DNA from: an uncultured Ulvibacter sp.
GTDB lineage: Bacteria; Bacteroidota; Bacteroidia; Flavobacteriales; Flavobacteriaceae
Reading direction: 5' to 3'
DNA: 64,000 nt
Assembly: GCA_913063405.1 (NCBI GenBank)
Contig: CAJXZB010000006.1
Coordinates: forward strand, 1-64,000
Made by a program: the position numbers and the translations under genes. Of the stretch, positions 1 through 8,709 are shown piece by piece. The notes under the pieces were generated by a model, which searched no databases, was not told the origin of the DNA, and worked only from the letters and a program-made list of their open reading frames with translations. Position 1 is the stretch's first letter, and every line of letters begins with the position of its first letter.

Positions 1-1
1 A

Positions 2-40
2 TTTGAAACCGAAATGTTTAATCAAAAAGTAGCAGCATGA
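2..40 (+). CDS. 3' end of an unidentified gene
   Basis: Only the last twelve codons and a TGA stop are inside the window; the peptide ends in MFNQKVAA. The frame is open from the window edge, so this may be the C-terminus of a protein encoded upstream. Nothing identifies the family. Downstream sequence to position 236 has no convincing gene. Confidence 0.25.
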   Translation, partial: FETEMFNQKVAA

Positions 41-236
41 CTCTTAACTAAATGTCCACTTTTTTGTTGCAAGTCCACTCTCAGAACAATCCCTTATATG
101 GGACACATTATCGTAAAATGATCGTAGAGAAAGCATGGCACCATATTTTTAATGGCAGGTCTGGGATTATTTTCTGGGTTTTATTTAACAAAAAAATTAA
201 ATAGCGACGCTTAATTTATTAAAAACATTTTAAAAG
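41..236. other. Spacer with possible gene remnant
   Basis: No supported gene. A short plus-strand frame ending at TAA about 213 reads like a glycine-rich membrane tail (MAGLGLFSGFYLTKKLNSDA), but a stop lies just upstream. It could be the tail of a gene cut off by an earlier rearrangement. This is only a guess. Confidence 0.2.
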
Positions 237-269
237 AAAGCCCCAACTATATTGTATAGTTGGGGCTTT
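237..269. terminator. Bidirectional rho-independent terminator
   Basis: A perfect 15-bp stem (AAAGCCCCAACTATA paired with TATAGTTGGGGCTTT) with a 3-nt TTG loop. It has A and T tracts on its two sides, so it can stop transcription from either strand. It sits between the plus-strand tail upstream and the 3' end of the minus-strand T9SS gene that ends at 297. Confidence 0.85.
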
Positions 270-296
270 TTATAATACTAATTACTATGGTTTGAT

Positions 297-3200
297 TTAA
301 TTGTTTACCACAATTTTTCTAACATAGTTTTGCTTATCACTTTCTAATAAAAAATAATAAACTCCTGTAGTAATACCCGATAGGTTAAATGTATAATTTG
401 AACCTTCAGAAACATTGATCTTTTTAGTAAAAATAATAGAACCAATTTGGTTAACTATGCGTACTTCAAAATCTTGCACCAATAACGAATTAATTTCTAA
501 GTTTAATTGTCCGCTATTTGGGTTTGGGTATAATACAAAGTTGATTCCATTTTCAACATCATTAACACCTAATGTCGGAGTAACTTCTATTGTTTGCGTT
601 GCAAAATTTTCGCAACCATTGCCATCTGTATACGCATAGGTAATAATATGAACTCCTATTCCTGCAATAGCAGGATCAAAGAAACCACCAGTAACACCTG
701 GTCCAGAATAAGTGCCTCCAACTGGAGTACCTCCTGTTAACTCAAATGCAGGCGTTGTATCTGTAACAGTTGCAAATGGAGTAAGGGTAACCGTTGGTAA
801 TGGATTTACCTCTATAGTTTGGGTAGCAAAATTCTCACAACTATTACCATCTGTATAAGCATAGGTAATGGTATGGATTCCAACTCCTGCTACTAAAGGA
901 TCAAAATTTCCTCCAGAGACACCAACACCAGAATAGGTTCCTCCCATAGGCTCTCCACCAGTTAATTCAAAAGCAGGCAGATCAATACAAATAGCATCAA
1001 AACCTGGTAATGTAACTGTTGGTAATTCATTAATAGTTATAGAAATAGCATTAGATACTGCTCCGGGGCCACAATCATTATTTGCAGTTACGGTAATAGT
1101 TACTGCGCCACTAAAAGCAGCATCCCAATCTACACTTGCAGATGTACCTGTTCCAGAAATAGTACCTGCAGCAGTAGGGTTAATAGTCCATTGATACGAA
1201 GTTGTATTGGCAACTACATCGGTTATATAGGTACTACTTACAGAATCTTGACAAAGCTCTTGATCTCCCGTAGGTGTGTTTGCTTGTGCAGGGACATCAA
1301 CTATATCTACAGAGACATCACTTGAGGCTGTATCTGCTCCATCATCCACAACAACCGTATAAATTGTATTAACAGTAGGTGAAACCGTAGGGTTTTCATC
1401 AGAAGAAGTAAAACCAGCTGGCACGGAAGTCCAAGAAAAAGTATAGGTTCCAGAGCCTCCATTTGGATTAGCATGTAAAGTGGTAGAAGTACCACTACAA
1501 ACTTCCGAATCATCAACAGTAGCTGTTGCATCTAAGATATTCCCTTCAACAACATGTAATGTAACAGGCACTTCAACTAAAGGATCGTCTGTCGCATTCG
1601 AGTTTACTGAAATAGTTGCAAAATAATCTCCTATTGAAAGTCCTGTTGAATCGAATGTAACATTAATGTTTTCTGTTGCACCTGGAGCTAGTGTTCCGTC
1701 TATAGTTTCTACTTGAAGCCATGAATGAATATTTAAAGAGTAATCTTCTACTTCTCCCCAAGTTGTTGTTCCACATGAACTTCCACAATCTGAACCATTA
1801 AATTTTATTCTAATTCGCATTCTTGCGGTACCTCCTAGTGCGTCAGAAGGAACCGTTATACTGTAAGTTCCGTTAGCACCATCATCGACCGTACAAACTA
1901 CTTGCTCTCCTGGATCATCAAAATCATCATCTTGATTGGCATCAATCCAAATTCCTAAATCATCGGCAGAAAAAACTTCTCCATTAGTAATGGTAATTGG
2001 ATAGGTGCTCCCTGCATCTACATCTGTAGATAAAGCAGTATAATCGCCATAAAAGGTTTGAGCACTTGAGTTATCTATGTCTCCAAATTCTACTCGGCTA
2101 ATATACTCGTCACCTCCACCTCCACTTGCTCCACAAAAAACTTGAGGATTCGTTAAGGTTGTTATAATTTGTGTGTCAATGTTATAAGTTAAATCTAGTT
2201 CTCCTGTATTTGTAATCGTTAAAACTTTAACAGACATCTCATCGGGTTGTAATGTTTCTTCAAGAAAACCTGGTGTAACACTAATGTTTGGATTACCCCA
2301 CTGTACAGATCCATTTTCTCCTGAAGATTCTCCATCATCATGCATCGCTGTTACCGTATAATTATATAATCCAAAAGTGGGTAATATATCTGTATAAAAA
2401 GGGTCGGTCGTTGTTGTTATTTGAACACCGTCTCTATAGACAATAAAAAACTGAAAGGTGGGTGCGCCAGGAAAATTCCAATTTAAATCTGTTTGCCCTG
2501 TTATATCGTTTGTTAAAACAACCGTTAAATCAGTTGGTTTTTCTCTTGTATTTGTTTCAAAAGGAGAAACAAAAGCTTGTATATATCCATTTCTGTTATC
2601 TGGCCAAACGGGATAAACAATTCCCCCTCTTGCTGAAATTCCTAAATAATCTCCCATATATCCTCCAGCTAAACCTGCTATAGGTTGCGGAGTAAAAGCA
2701 ACATCACTCACTCTAAAATCTTCCCAAGTAGTACCGCCGTCATACGAACTTGACACCCATGCTTCTACTTGTGTTGAACTTACATCTCTATCATCATAAA
2801 AAATACAGCTTAATACACCAGATTCAGGATCAGAAGTAATCCATGGAAAATATGATTCTTTTCCTGTTTGAAAATTTCCTTGGTTTACTCTTATTGGAGT
2901 TCCCCAATTAGCTCCCTCATCTGTAGATTTAATCATATATACACTTAAGTTAGTCCCTGTATTAGTTCCAGGAACTCCTACATTTGTCCAAACTATATAG
3001 ATACTTCCATCTTCAGAACCGCCACTAATATCGACTGTCATAGATGGAAAAGAATTTACACGTTGATTTTTTGAAGTAGCCGTTGTTCTAATTCCTCTAA
3101 TATTATTAATTATTCTTACTGGAGTTCCAAATGTAGCTCCTCCATCCGTAGACTTTATAAAACCTAAAGCAGTCTCATCTGAAGGCCAACTATCATAAAC

Positions 3201-4031
3201 CGCCCATGTTACATAAACTTCTCCATTAGGTCCTGTTTGAATATTTACTCCTTGATCATGGCTTCCACCACCAATAGCTGAACTTAAATTTATAGGAGCG
3301 CTATATGACAAACCATTATTTATTGAACGAGTAAAAAAGATATCATTTCCATTATTAAAATCAGTCCAAGCATCATATATATTTCCTTCATGTGGACTCG
3401 TTGGACTATTATCAATCCATAAATGATTTTTATCTAAAATAGTTCCTCCAGTTGGAGCTCCAGCTACAACACTTGTCCAAGTTACACCTTCATCATCAGA
3501 ATAGGCAACTCCTTGACCAGAATTACTATGGATAAAACCATCAAAATATCTTCCGTTAAGGCCAATAACTGCGGCTGGATCTCCGCTATTAGATCCTCCT
3601 GTTCCTTGAACACTTCCTCCCCATGATAATCCAGTATCGTCAGTTAAGAAAAAGCTAGTCCCAAAGAGAGACCCTACAGAAGTTCCATTCCAGGAAGTAG
3701 AGTTATTTGAATTAAATGCTTTCGAGTTGTCATTCGGGTTTACAAAAATGGAGGTTTCACTTTGTGTATTATCTCCTCCTGCATTTACAGGAACATCTGG
3801 TGAATCTGCATTGATTCCTCTCGCATTAATGCGAGAGCTTTTTACCACTGCTCTAGGAGGTTGTACGTCTGGCTGAACAGGAACAAGCCCTCTTTCTGCC
3901 AGGTCTTTCCAATAACCCATATTATCAATTCTAGTGTCTATTAATGGGGCATCAGATCCTTTTTCTTTTTGTGCAATCGCATCGAAAGAAAAAGCTAGGC
4001 AAATAATAAGTAATAATAGTGTTTTTTTCAT
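297..4031 (-). CDS. T9SS-exported BNR/sialidase-like repeat protein
   Basis: A 1244-aa surface or secreted protein. It has an N-terminal signal peptide (MKKTLLLLIICLAFSFDAIAQ) and a C-terminal type IX secretion sorting tail beginning near NFVLYPNPNSG. Residues about 120-500 carry several Asp-box motifs (such as SDDEGVTW, STDGGATF and SSYDGGTTW), typical of BNR/sialidase-fold propellers. A fibronectin-like stretch near 500-600 and a GEVED-type domain (ending near TTWGEVEDYSL) follow. Next come PKD/Ig-like segments and two nearly identical ~75-residue modules sharing FELTGG, GGTYSG and ITYAYTDG. Adhesion or glycan binding is likely. Catalytic sialidase residues were not identified, so enzymatic activity is not claimed. 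It stands alone on the minus strand and ends at a strong terminator. Confidence 0.85.
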   Translation of the reverse strand: MKKTLLLLIICLAFSFDAIAQKEKGSDAPLIDTRIDNMGYWKDLAERGLVPVQPDVQPPRAVVKSSRINARGINADSPDVPVNAGGDNTQSETSIFVNPNDNSKAFNSNNSTSWNGTSVGSLFGTSFFLTDDTGLSWGGSVQGTGGSNSGDPAAVIGLNGRYFDGFIHSNSGQGVAYSDDEGVTWTSVVAGAPTGGTILDKNHLWIDNSPTSPHEGNIYDAWTDFNNGNDIFFTRSINNGLSYSAPINLSSAIGGGSHDQGVNIQTGPNGEVYVTWAVYDSWPSDETALGFIKSTDGGATFGTPVRIINNIRGIRTTATSKNQRVNSFPSMTVDISGGSEDGSIYIVWTNVGVPGTNTGTNLSVYMIKSTDEGANWGTPIRVNQGNFQTGKESYFPWITSDPESGVLSCIFYDDRDVSSTQVEAWVSSSYDGGTTWEDFRVSDVAFTPQPIAGLAGGYMGDYLGISARGGIVYPVWPDNRNGYIQAFVSPFETNTREKPTDLTVVLTNDITGQTDLNWNFPGAPTFQFFIVYRDGVQITTTTDPFYTDILPTFGLYNYTVTAMHDDGESSGENGSVQWGNPNISVTPGFLEETLQPDEMSVKVLTITNTGELDLTYNIDTQIITTLTNPQVFCGASGGGGDEYISRVEFGDIDNSSAQTFYGDYTALSTDVDAGSTYPITITNGEVFSADDLGIWIDANQDDDFDDPGEQVVCTVDDGANGTYSITVPSDALGGTARMRIRIKFNGSDCGSSCGTTTWGEVEDYSLNIHSWLQVETIDGTLAPGATENINVTFDSTGLSIGDYFATISVNSNATDDPLVEVPVTLHVVEGNILDATATVDDSEVCSGTSTTLHANPNGGSGTYTFSWTSVPAGFTSSDENPTVSPTVNTIYTVVVDDGADTASSDVSVDIVDVPAQANTPTGDQELCQDSVSSTYITDVVANTTSYQWTINPTAAGTISGTGTSASVDWDAAFSGAVTITVTANNDCGPGAVSNAISITINELPTVTLPGFDAICIDLPAFELTGGEPMGGTYSGVGVSGGNFDPLVAGVGIHTITYAYTDGNSCENFATQTIEVNPLPTVTLTPFATVTDTTPAFELTGGTPVGGTYSGPGVTGGFFDPAIAGIGVHIITYAYTDGNGCENFATQTIEVTPTLGVNDVENGINFVLYPNPNSGQLNLEINSLLVQDFEVRIVNQIGSIIFTKKINVSEGSNYTFNLSGITTGVYYFLLESDKQNYVRKIVVNN

Positions 4032-4506
4032 AGCTGTAGGTTTTTTAATAAAATCACGTAAATATAAGAAAAAAGAATAGAATGGTCGAAATCAGCTTCT
4101 TCCTGTCTTTTAAAAAAATAAATCGTAGAAAAACGTATAAATTTGTCTTAGTAATATCGTATAGAGGATATTATAGACTACTAATGCTATGAAGTAATAT
4201 ATAGAAAAGAAAAATAAACGATGCACTGTATATAAAGTGCTTTAGCATTTTAATACATGCCAAAAAGTGTATGGGCTAGAATAATTTTGAACGACCCATT
4301 TTTATTCAAAAAGTGAAGAACAATTATTTAACAACTAAATTGCTATAGGTTGCATTGATACTAATTAATTTATTTGAAACATTAAGGATAGTATATTATT
4401 GCACAATATCTTGATAGCCAGTGTTTTAATTTACAGAAATTTTAAACTTCTCCCTTAATTATTATTTATTTTTACTTCCTTTTCGTCTAATATAGGGAGC
4501 CAGAAG
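4032..4506. other. 475-bp AT-rich region without a gene
   Basis: No coding frame is supported on either strand. The stretch contains an imperfect hairpin near 4150-4175 (TAATATC paired with GATATTA) and ends with ATATAGGGAGCCA at 4490-4502. The same 13 bases recur at 5392-5404, overlapping the 33-bp palindrome, which suggests leftover mobile or rearranged DNA. No clean TAnnTTTG promoter was found for the T9SS gene that starts at 4031. Confidence 0.4.
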
Positions 4507-4755
4507 CTAGGGAGCCTGTTTGTGAACTTTATATAAAACAAAGATGATTAAAATTAAACCGATACTAATTAATCCCGTAATAATATTCAAATGAAAATTA
4601 GAGGTCTTCGGTTGTGGAGTCTGTCGAATTCTAATCTCTTGGTATAACTTTTGACTTCTTAGCCAAGACAATACTTCATTCTCACTAACACTTCTTAATA
4701 TTCTATAAATTCCATTTATTGACTCATATTCACCATGGGCTGGTGGTATATCCAA
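4507..4755 (-). CDS. Hypothetical small membrane protein (doubtful)
   Basis: An 82-codon frame on the minus strand whose only available start is TTG; an in-frame stop lies just upstream. The C-terminal third is a clear single membrane segment (LNIITGLISIGLILIIFVLY) followed by a basic tail. No family is recognised. The lack of ATG and the remnant-rich neighbourhood make a truncated gene as likely as a functional one. Confidence 0.3.
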   Translation of the reverse strand: MDIPPAHGEYESINGIYRILRSVSENEVLSWLRSQKLYQEIRIRQTPQPKTSNFHLNIITGLISIGLILIIFVLYKVHKQAP

Positions 4756-4823
4756 ATTAGACTTAAGTGAAACTTACCAAGACAGGATCACTGCCAACCA
4801 AAATTGTTTTTGATGTGTATTAA

Positions 4824-5363
4824 AATGGAGGTTTAAAGGATAGGGCCATTGAAGATGGTATTGTAAAATTACAAAAGGAAACAGATTCCTCGACAATTCA
4901 TCTTTCAAAAAATCTTTTGAGTTTAATGGGCATTATTAAAAAACGTAATAATAAACTAAGCCTCACTCAAAAAGGAAAGAAATTATTAGAAAATGATTCT
5001 CAACTAACGGAATTACTATTTACTACCTTTTGTCGAAAATTTAATTGGGTCTATTTTGATGGTTATGATATTGAGCAGTGGGGGCAACTTGGTTTTGGTT
5101 TTTCTCTGGTCTTGCTCAGAAAATATGGAGGCTTAAAAAGAGAAGGTAATTTTTATGCAGAAAAATATTTTAATGCATTCCCTAATCTTTTGGATTTTCA
5201 TCCTTTTTCCGAGAATATTCAAAGAAGAGCCTACCATTGCTATTTACTACGAACTTTTGAGCGATTCTTAGCCTATTTCGGATTTGTAGAATATGACAGA
5301 GCCTGGCGAGATAACCCTAGATATGTCGTCACAACAAAATTATTTAACTCCTTTTTACAGTAA
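4824..5363 (+). pseudogene. 5'-truncated gene, possibly pRiA4b ORF-3-like
   Basis: The reading frame is open from just after a stop at 4821-4823 to a stop at 5361-5363, but it has no ATG. The first usable start is TTG at 4917, giving 148 aa. The protein-like sequence runs well upstream of that (LKDRAIEDGIVKLQKE), which points to loss of the 5' end. It contains LSLTQKGKKLL, a winged-helix-like segment, and then NWVYFDGYD and GFGFSLVLLRKYG. From memory these resemble the C-terminal part of proteins annotated as plasmid pRiA4b ORF-3 family. That assignment is tentative. The gene ends inside a 33-bp palindrome. Confidence 0.45.
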
Positions 5364-5395
5364 TATCGTAAGCCTTCGTCGAAGGCTTACGATAT
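5363..5395. repeat. Perfect 33-bp palindrome
   Basis: ATATCGTAAGCCTTCG, a single central T, then the exact reverse complement. It begins at the last base of the preceding stop codon. It lacks a following T-run, so it is not a standard terminator; it could be a transposon end, a recombination site or a REP-like element. The flanking ATATAGGGAGCCA also occurs at 4490-4502. Confidence 0.8.
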
Positions 5396-5557
5396 AGGGA
5401 GCCATGTAGCAACTAGTTTGAACCACTAAGTTTTAAAATTCGCTTTTTAAGCCCTTAGAGTTGGACAAAAAGAAAATGAGTATACTCGTTTTTGAATATT
5501 GATTAATATTTAATTTACTCTATTTCATCTATTTACGCTCTAAATACATCCCACCAA

Positions 5558-6437
5558 CTAATCTGAATCATTACCGATCTGAACCTTTACTTTTTTTACA
5601 TATTTCATTAATAATAATTTTCCATCTTCGTTTTTCATGAATGGATTCTCCATTATTAATGAATCTTCTGTCGTTTTTAGAATTCTAATACCCTGTTTCT
5701 CTTTTCCATATAGCGCTACCATATTGATCAATATATTTAATAGCTGTGTTTCTTTGATGGGTTTTATCATCTACTATGGCATTCGACCTAGGAGGGATAA
5801 TCATTCTAACATTAGGGTGAGTAAGTCTAACGGAGGATTTAAAATCATACCCTCCATCAGCTAGTACTGTTTTAATCTTGTTACCTACCTGTTTGATGGT
5901 ATAAGGAAGTTGCGTACCATCGTGCCTTCTAGATGATGTGGTGGTGTTAAATATGATGTGTCGAGTAGTTACATTAATTCCCGTATGAATCTTAATAAAC
6001 TTACGAACTCTAGTAGCCTTATGTTTCTTACGCATCCATTCCTTTTCTCCACTACACTTTAATCCACTTGCATCTATAGAGAAGACTATACTTTCCTTGC
6101 GATTCCAAGGAGTAAGTTTCTTCTTTATATTTAGTGTTTTTCTTCGACGGCAAAGGGTGGTGTAATCTGGAACTTCTAGAGCAATATTTTGCTCTTCTAG
6201 CAGACTCATCATAAACCCTTGTGCTTGGCGTAGTGGTAAATAATATACATAGGAAATTATTAAAATCAATTCTATTACTGCAGCACTATAAACTTGTTTG
6301 CCTCCTCTTAAACGAGTACCTCTATAATACCAATTAATGAAAATACTCTTGTCAAACCAAAAATCAATACGCCCTCTTTGAATTAAACTCTTATTATAAG
6401 AACTACTATTGATTAGTTGAAGTTTATAGCTACGCAT
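5558..6437 (-). pseudogene. Decayed IS5-family transposase, frameshifted
   Basis: The first 250 codons (6437 down to 5685) match an IS5-type DDE transposase. There is an N-terminal domain with RGGKQVYSAAVIELIL, then IDASGLKCSGEKEW with the first acidic residue, and VLADGGYDFKSS with the second. The frame ends at a stop shortly after WKRETGY. The following frame (5770 down to 5558) continues with TEDSLIMENPF, where intact members have a YHRRSL..EN-like motif, then degrades. A frameshift near 5690-5770 therefore broke the gene. Terminal inverted repeats could not be recognised, so the element boundaries are unknown. Confidence 0.75.
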
Positions 6438-6502
6438 AAGTATAGATTTACTTCAAATCTAACTCTTCATCATTAAAAATACACTATCCGTGCAACAAGA
6501 CT

Positions 6503-6528
6503 AGCCGAGTCATTTAGTTGATTCGGCT
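6503..6528. terminator. Possible hairpin terminator
   Basis: AGCCGAGTCA and TGATTCGGCT form a 10-bp stem with one G-T wobble and a 6-nt loop, followed by TTGT. It lies upstream of the transposase start and may be part of the decayed element's end rather than a functional terminator. Confidence 0.4.
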
Positions 6529-6663
6529 TTGTACGTTTTGCCCAAAATTTTTTAAATTTTCGGCACACTTTATGTAATAGTCATCGCTGTATATAGGAGC
6601 TAGCAAGTTTTTAAGTAAAAATTGCTATGTTCGTTAAACGAATATTAATTTCAATTATACCAA

Positions 6664-7272
6664 ATGAGAAAACAAGTAACACTAATTTTAGCGATCGTTT
6701 GCACGGCCTTTGTTTATGGACAAAAGATGAAAGTGGTAGACGGGGATTTTTCCTTTTTAAAAGGACAAACACAGATCAATGTAGAATTTGACTATAGCAA
6801 TTTAAAACTCTATAAAGACAAAAGGCCTGAGACAGAATATATTAAGACACGGACTGCCGAGTTAGAGGAAAAGGGAAGGGGTAAAGGAAAAGCTTGGGCT
6901 AAGAAATGGGAAGCAGCGAAAGAACTAATCTATGCGCCGAAATTCTTAGAATTAATGAACAGATACCTTACCGAGGATTATAATATGGAGTTTGATCAAG
7001 GGCTTACGGACGCGAAGTATACGTTAATTGTGGATGCCACATGGATGTACCCAGGGTATAATGTTGTCGTAATGAGAAAACCCGCTAAACTTTCAACGAC
7101 CATGAGATTTATTGAGACAGCGAATAGAAGTAACGTTCTATTAGAGATTACTGGTAAGAACGCTCCTGGAAACAGATATGGAGGAACTTTTAGCAATGAG
7201 GATCGCTTAGGCGAAGGATATGCTAAAACTGGAAAAACCTTAGCAGGAATGATCAAGAAAAAGATCAAATAA
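6664..7272 (+). CDS. Exported protein of unknown function
   Basis: A 202-aa protein with a signal peptide (MRKQVTLILAIVCTAFVYGQ). The mature part is lysine-rich in the middle, with KGRGKGKAWAKKW near residues 73-85. It continues with a beta-rich segment containing YTLIVDATWMYPGYN and a GTFSNEDRLGEGYAKTGK tail. No family name is recalled. It has its own strong terminator 20 bases downstream, so it is probably monocistronic. It stands next to the pigment locus but points toward the convergent halogenase gene, so no functional link can be inferred. Confidence 0.75.
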   Translation: MRKQVTLILAIVCTAFVYGQKMKVVDGDFSFLKGQTQINVEFDYSNLKLYKDKRPETEYIKTRTAELEEKGRGKGKAWAKKWEAAKELIYAPKFLELMNRYLTEDYNMEFDQGLTDAKYTLIVDATWMYPGYNVVVMRKPAKLSTTMRFIETANRSNVLLEITGKNAPGNRYGGTFSNEDRLGEGYAKTGKTLAGMIKKKIK

Positions 7273-7291
7273 GTTGAGAATAAGTTCTAAA

Positions 7292-7322
7292 AAAAGCCAT
7301 CGATTTTTAGTTGATGGCTTTT
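7292..7322. terminator. Bidirectional rho-independent terminator
   Basis: AAAAGCCATC and GATGGCTTTT form a 10-bp stem that includes the A/T tracts, with an 11-nt loop and further T residues downstream. It lies 20 bases after the exported-protein gene and before the convergent halogenase gene. Confidence 0.8.
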
Positions 7323-7414
7323 TTATAGTATACTTTGATTAGACTTGATCACTTTCCATATCAATTACACGCGCCACAGTTTTTATAAGCCTGTGATGAT
7401 TTTTTACAAATGGA

Positions 7415-8584
7415 TTAGATTTGTCCCAAACATAGCCCGCTAGAACCGCACATATTTGTTTTTTTTATTTCTGGGTTCTCAGGGCGGTGGAAAAATATTT
7501 TCTGAAGATTTCCTGTATACCATTCTTTCACATAGGTTGCAAAAACATCCACTCCTTCCTTTATATATCCGGTATATTCTGTTTCCCAATCTACAGTTTC
7601 TCCCCTAAGTTCACGAGTGATGAGCTTGGCCGAAAGTAGCGCAGATTCAGTAGCAAAAGTAACACCAGATGAAAACACTGGATCTAGAAATTCTGCACTG
7701 TTTCCTGTTAAAGCAAAGCCTTTTCCGTAGAGTTTTTTAACAGATTTCGAATAGTTTTTTATTTCGACTGGTGAGAACTCGTAATCGAGATCGGCAAAAC
7801 GATCGTTGTAATGTTTCGAAAGCGTCATCATTTCCTTCAGTTTTTCTGAAGGAGTTCCTGTATATGATTCTATAAACTCACTTGGGCCTACAAATCCTAA
7901 ACTTGTAACACCACTGGAAAATGGAATTACCCATAACCAAACTTCATCTGTAACTACATCAAAGGTGATTAAAGTTCCTTCGGTACCTTGGGGTCTGTTT
8001 TTATCCACTACATGCGAAAAAATAGAAGAATGTTTTGGCATAGCCGAAGGTTTGTCAAGGTCTAATAACCTGGGAAGCACCCTTCCAAAACCGCTAGAAT
8101 CAACAATGTACTTCGCGTGAATAGTAGAAACGGTGCCGTCGATATTTCTTACGGTTGTCGTTGAAGAACCGTCTTCAGCAATTTTAACATCGATCACCTC
8201 TTTCTCAAACGCAATAGCAACACCTCTTTTTAAAAGTTCTTGGGCAAGAGCATTGTCGAAATCCGCACGTGGTACTTGCCAGGTCCAATCCCAACCTAGA
8301 GTGTGCTTTTTACTGAAGTCAAAATTACAGACAACATTATTCTTAAGAAAACGGGCTCCTCTTTTGATCTCAAAATTTTGCTCTTTTAAGCAATCTAACA
8401 ATCCAACTTCTTCAAAATGATCCATGCATCTTGGCAAAAGACTCTCTCCAATTACAAACCTTGGAAACATGTTTTTTTCAACCACTTTAATCGAAAATCC
8501 TTGATTATTTAGGTAAGAGGCTGCCACACAGCCAGATGGACCGACGCCAATTATTAGTATATCTACGTTTTCGTCCTGAGTCAT
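7415..8584 (-). CDS. Flavin-dependent halogenase-like monooxygenase
   Basis: A 389-aa FAD-binding protein with the dinucleotide motif GVGPSG at residues 13-18. It carries PRFVIGESLLPR at 41-52, the WxWxIP halogenase signature (WLWVIP) at 216-221, and the FxxPxxSxG signature (FLDPVFSSG) at 299-307. Together these two motifs mark the flavin-dependent halogenase branch rather than plain phenol hydroxylases. It is transcribed divergently from the tyrosine ammonia-lyase operon. Chlorinated flexirubins are known from Bacteroidota, so chlorination of the pigment's aryl or resorcinol ring is a reasonable inference. The substrate, and whether it acts on a carrier-bound intermediate, cannot be read from sequence. 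Confidence 0.75.
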   Translation of the reverse strand: MTQDENVDILIIGVGPSGCVAASYLNNQGFSIKVVEKNMFPRFVIGESLLPRCMDHFEEVGLLDCLKEQNFEIKRGARFLKNNVVCNFDFSKKHTLGWDWTWQVPRADFDNALAQELLKRGVAIAFEKEVIDVKIAEDGSSTTTVRNIDGTVSTIHAKYIVDSSGFGRVLPRLLDLDKPSAMPKHSSIFSHVVDKNRPQGTEGTLITFDVVTDEVWLWVIPFSSGVTSLGFVGPSEFIESYTGTPSEKLKEMMTLSKHYNDRFADLDYEFSPVEIKNYSKSVKKLYGKGFALTGNSAEFLDPVFSSGVTFATESALLSAKLITRELRGETVDWETEYTGYIKEGVDVFATYVKEWYTGNLQKIFFHRPENPEIKKTNMCGSSGLCLGQI

Positions 8585-8613
8585 TGCTTACAATAGATTG
8601 ATTTATATATTTG
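8584..8613 (+). promoter_or_regulatory. Bacteroidota-type promoter of the pigment operon
   Basis: TTG at 8584-8586, a 19-bp spacer and TATATTTG at 8606-8613 match the TTG-N19-TAnnTTTG promoter pattern described for Flavobacterium. The lyase ATG is about 95 bases downstream. The upstream element begins at the first base of the divergent halogenase start codon (8582-8584, minus), so the two transcription units are packed tightly. Confidence 0.65.
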
Positions 8614-8709
8614 GGATATAGATGCTTTAAATTATTAGATTTGCATTCAAATTAACTATTTTTATTTAAGGAATTGTATTAATATTCATTAAAAATTATC
8701 AGGTTTTAC

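Noticed and set aside
118-204. Short plus-strand frame (MIVEKAWHHIFNG...) in the first 300 bases
   Set aside because: Only 28 codons, no family resemblance, and it overlaps another equally plausible remnant frame.
600-1000. DNA tandem repeat in the first T9SS gene as a phase-variable element
   Set aside because: It encodes two in-frame ~75-residue modules that have diverged at the DNA level; an ordinary domain duplication.
5430-6540. Terminal inverted repeats of the IS5-type element
   Set aside because: No convincing matching ends could be found by eye, so element boundaries were not assigned.
6601-6627. Hairpin-like TAGCAA...TTGCTA before the exported-protein gene
   Set aside because: AT-rich stem with a bulge and no T-run or recognisable operator feature; likely chance or IS debris.
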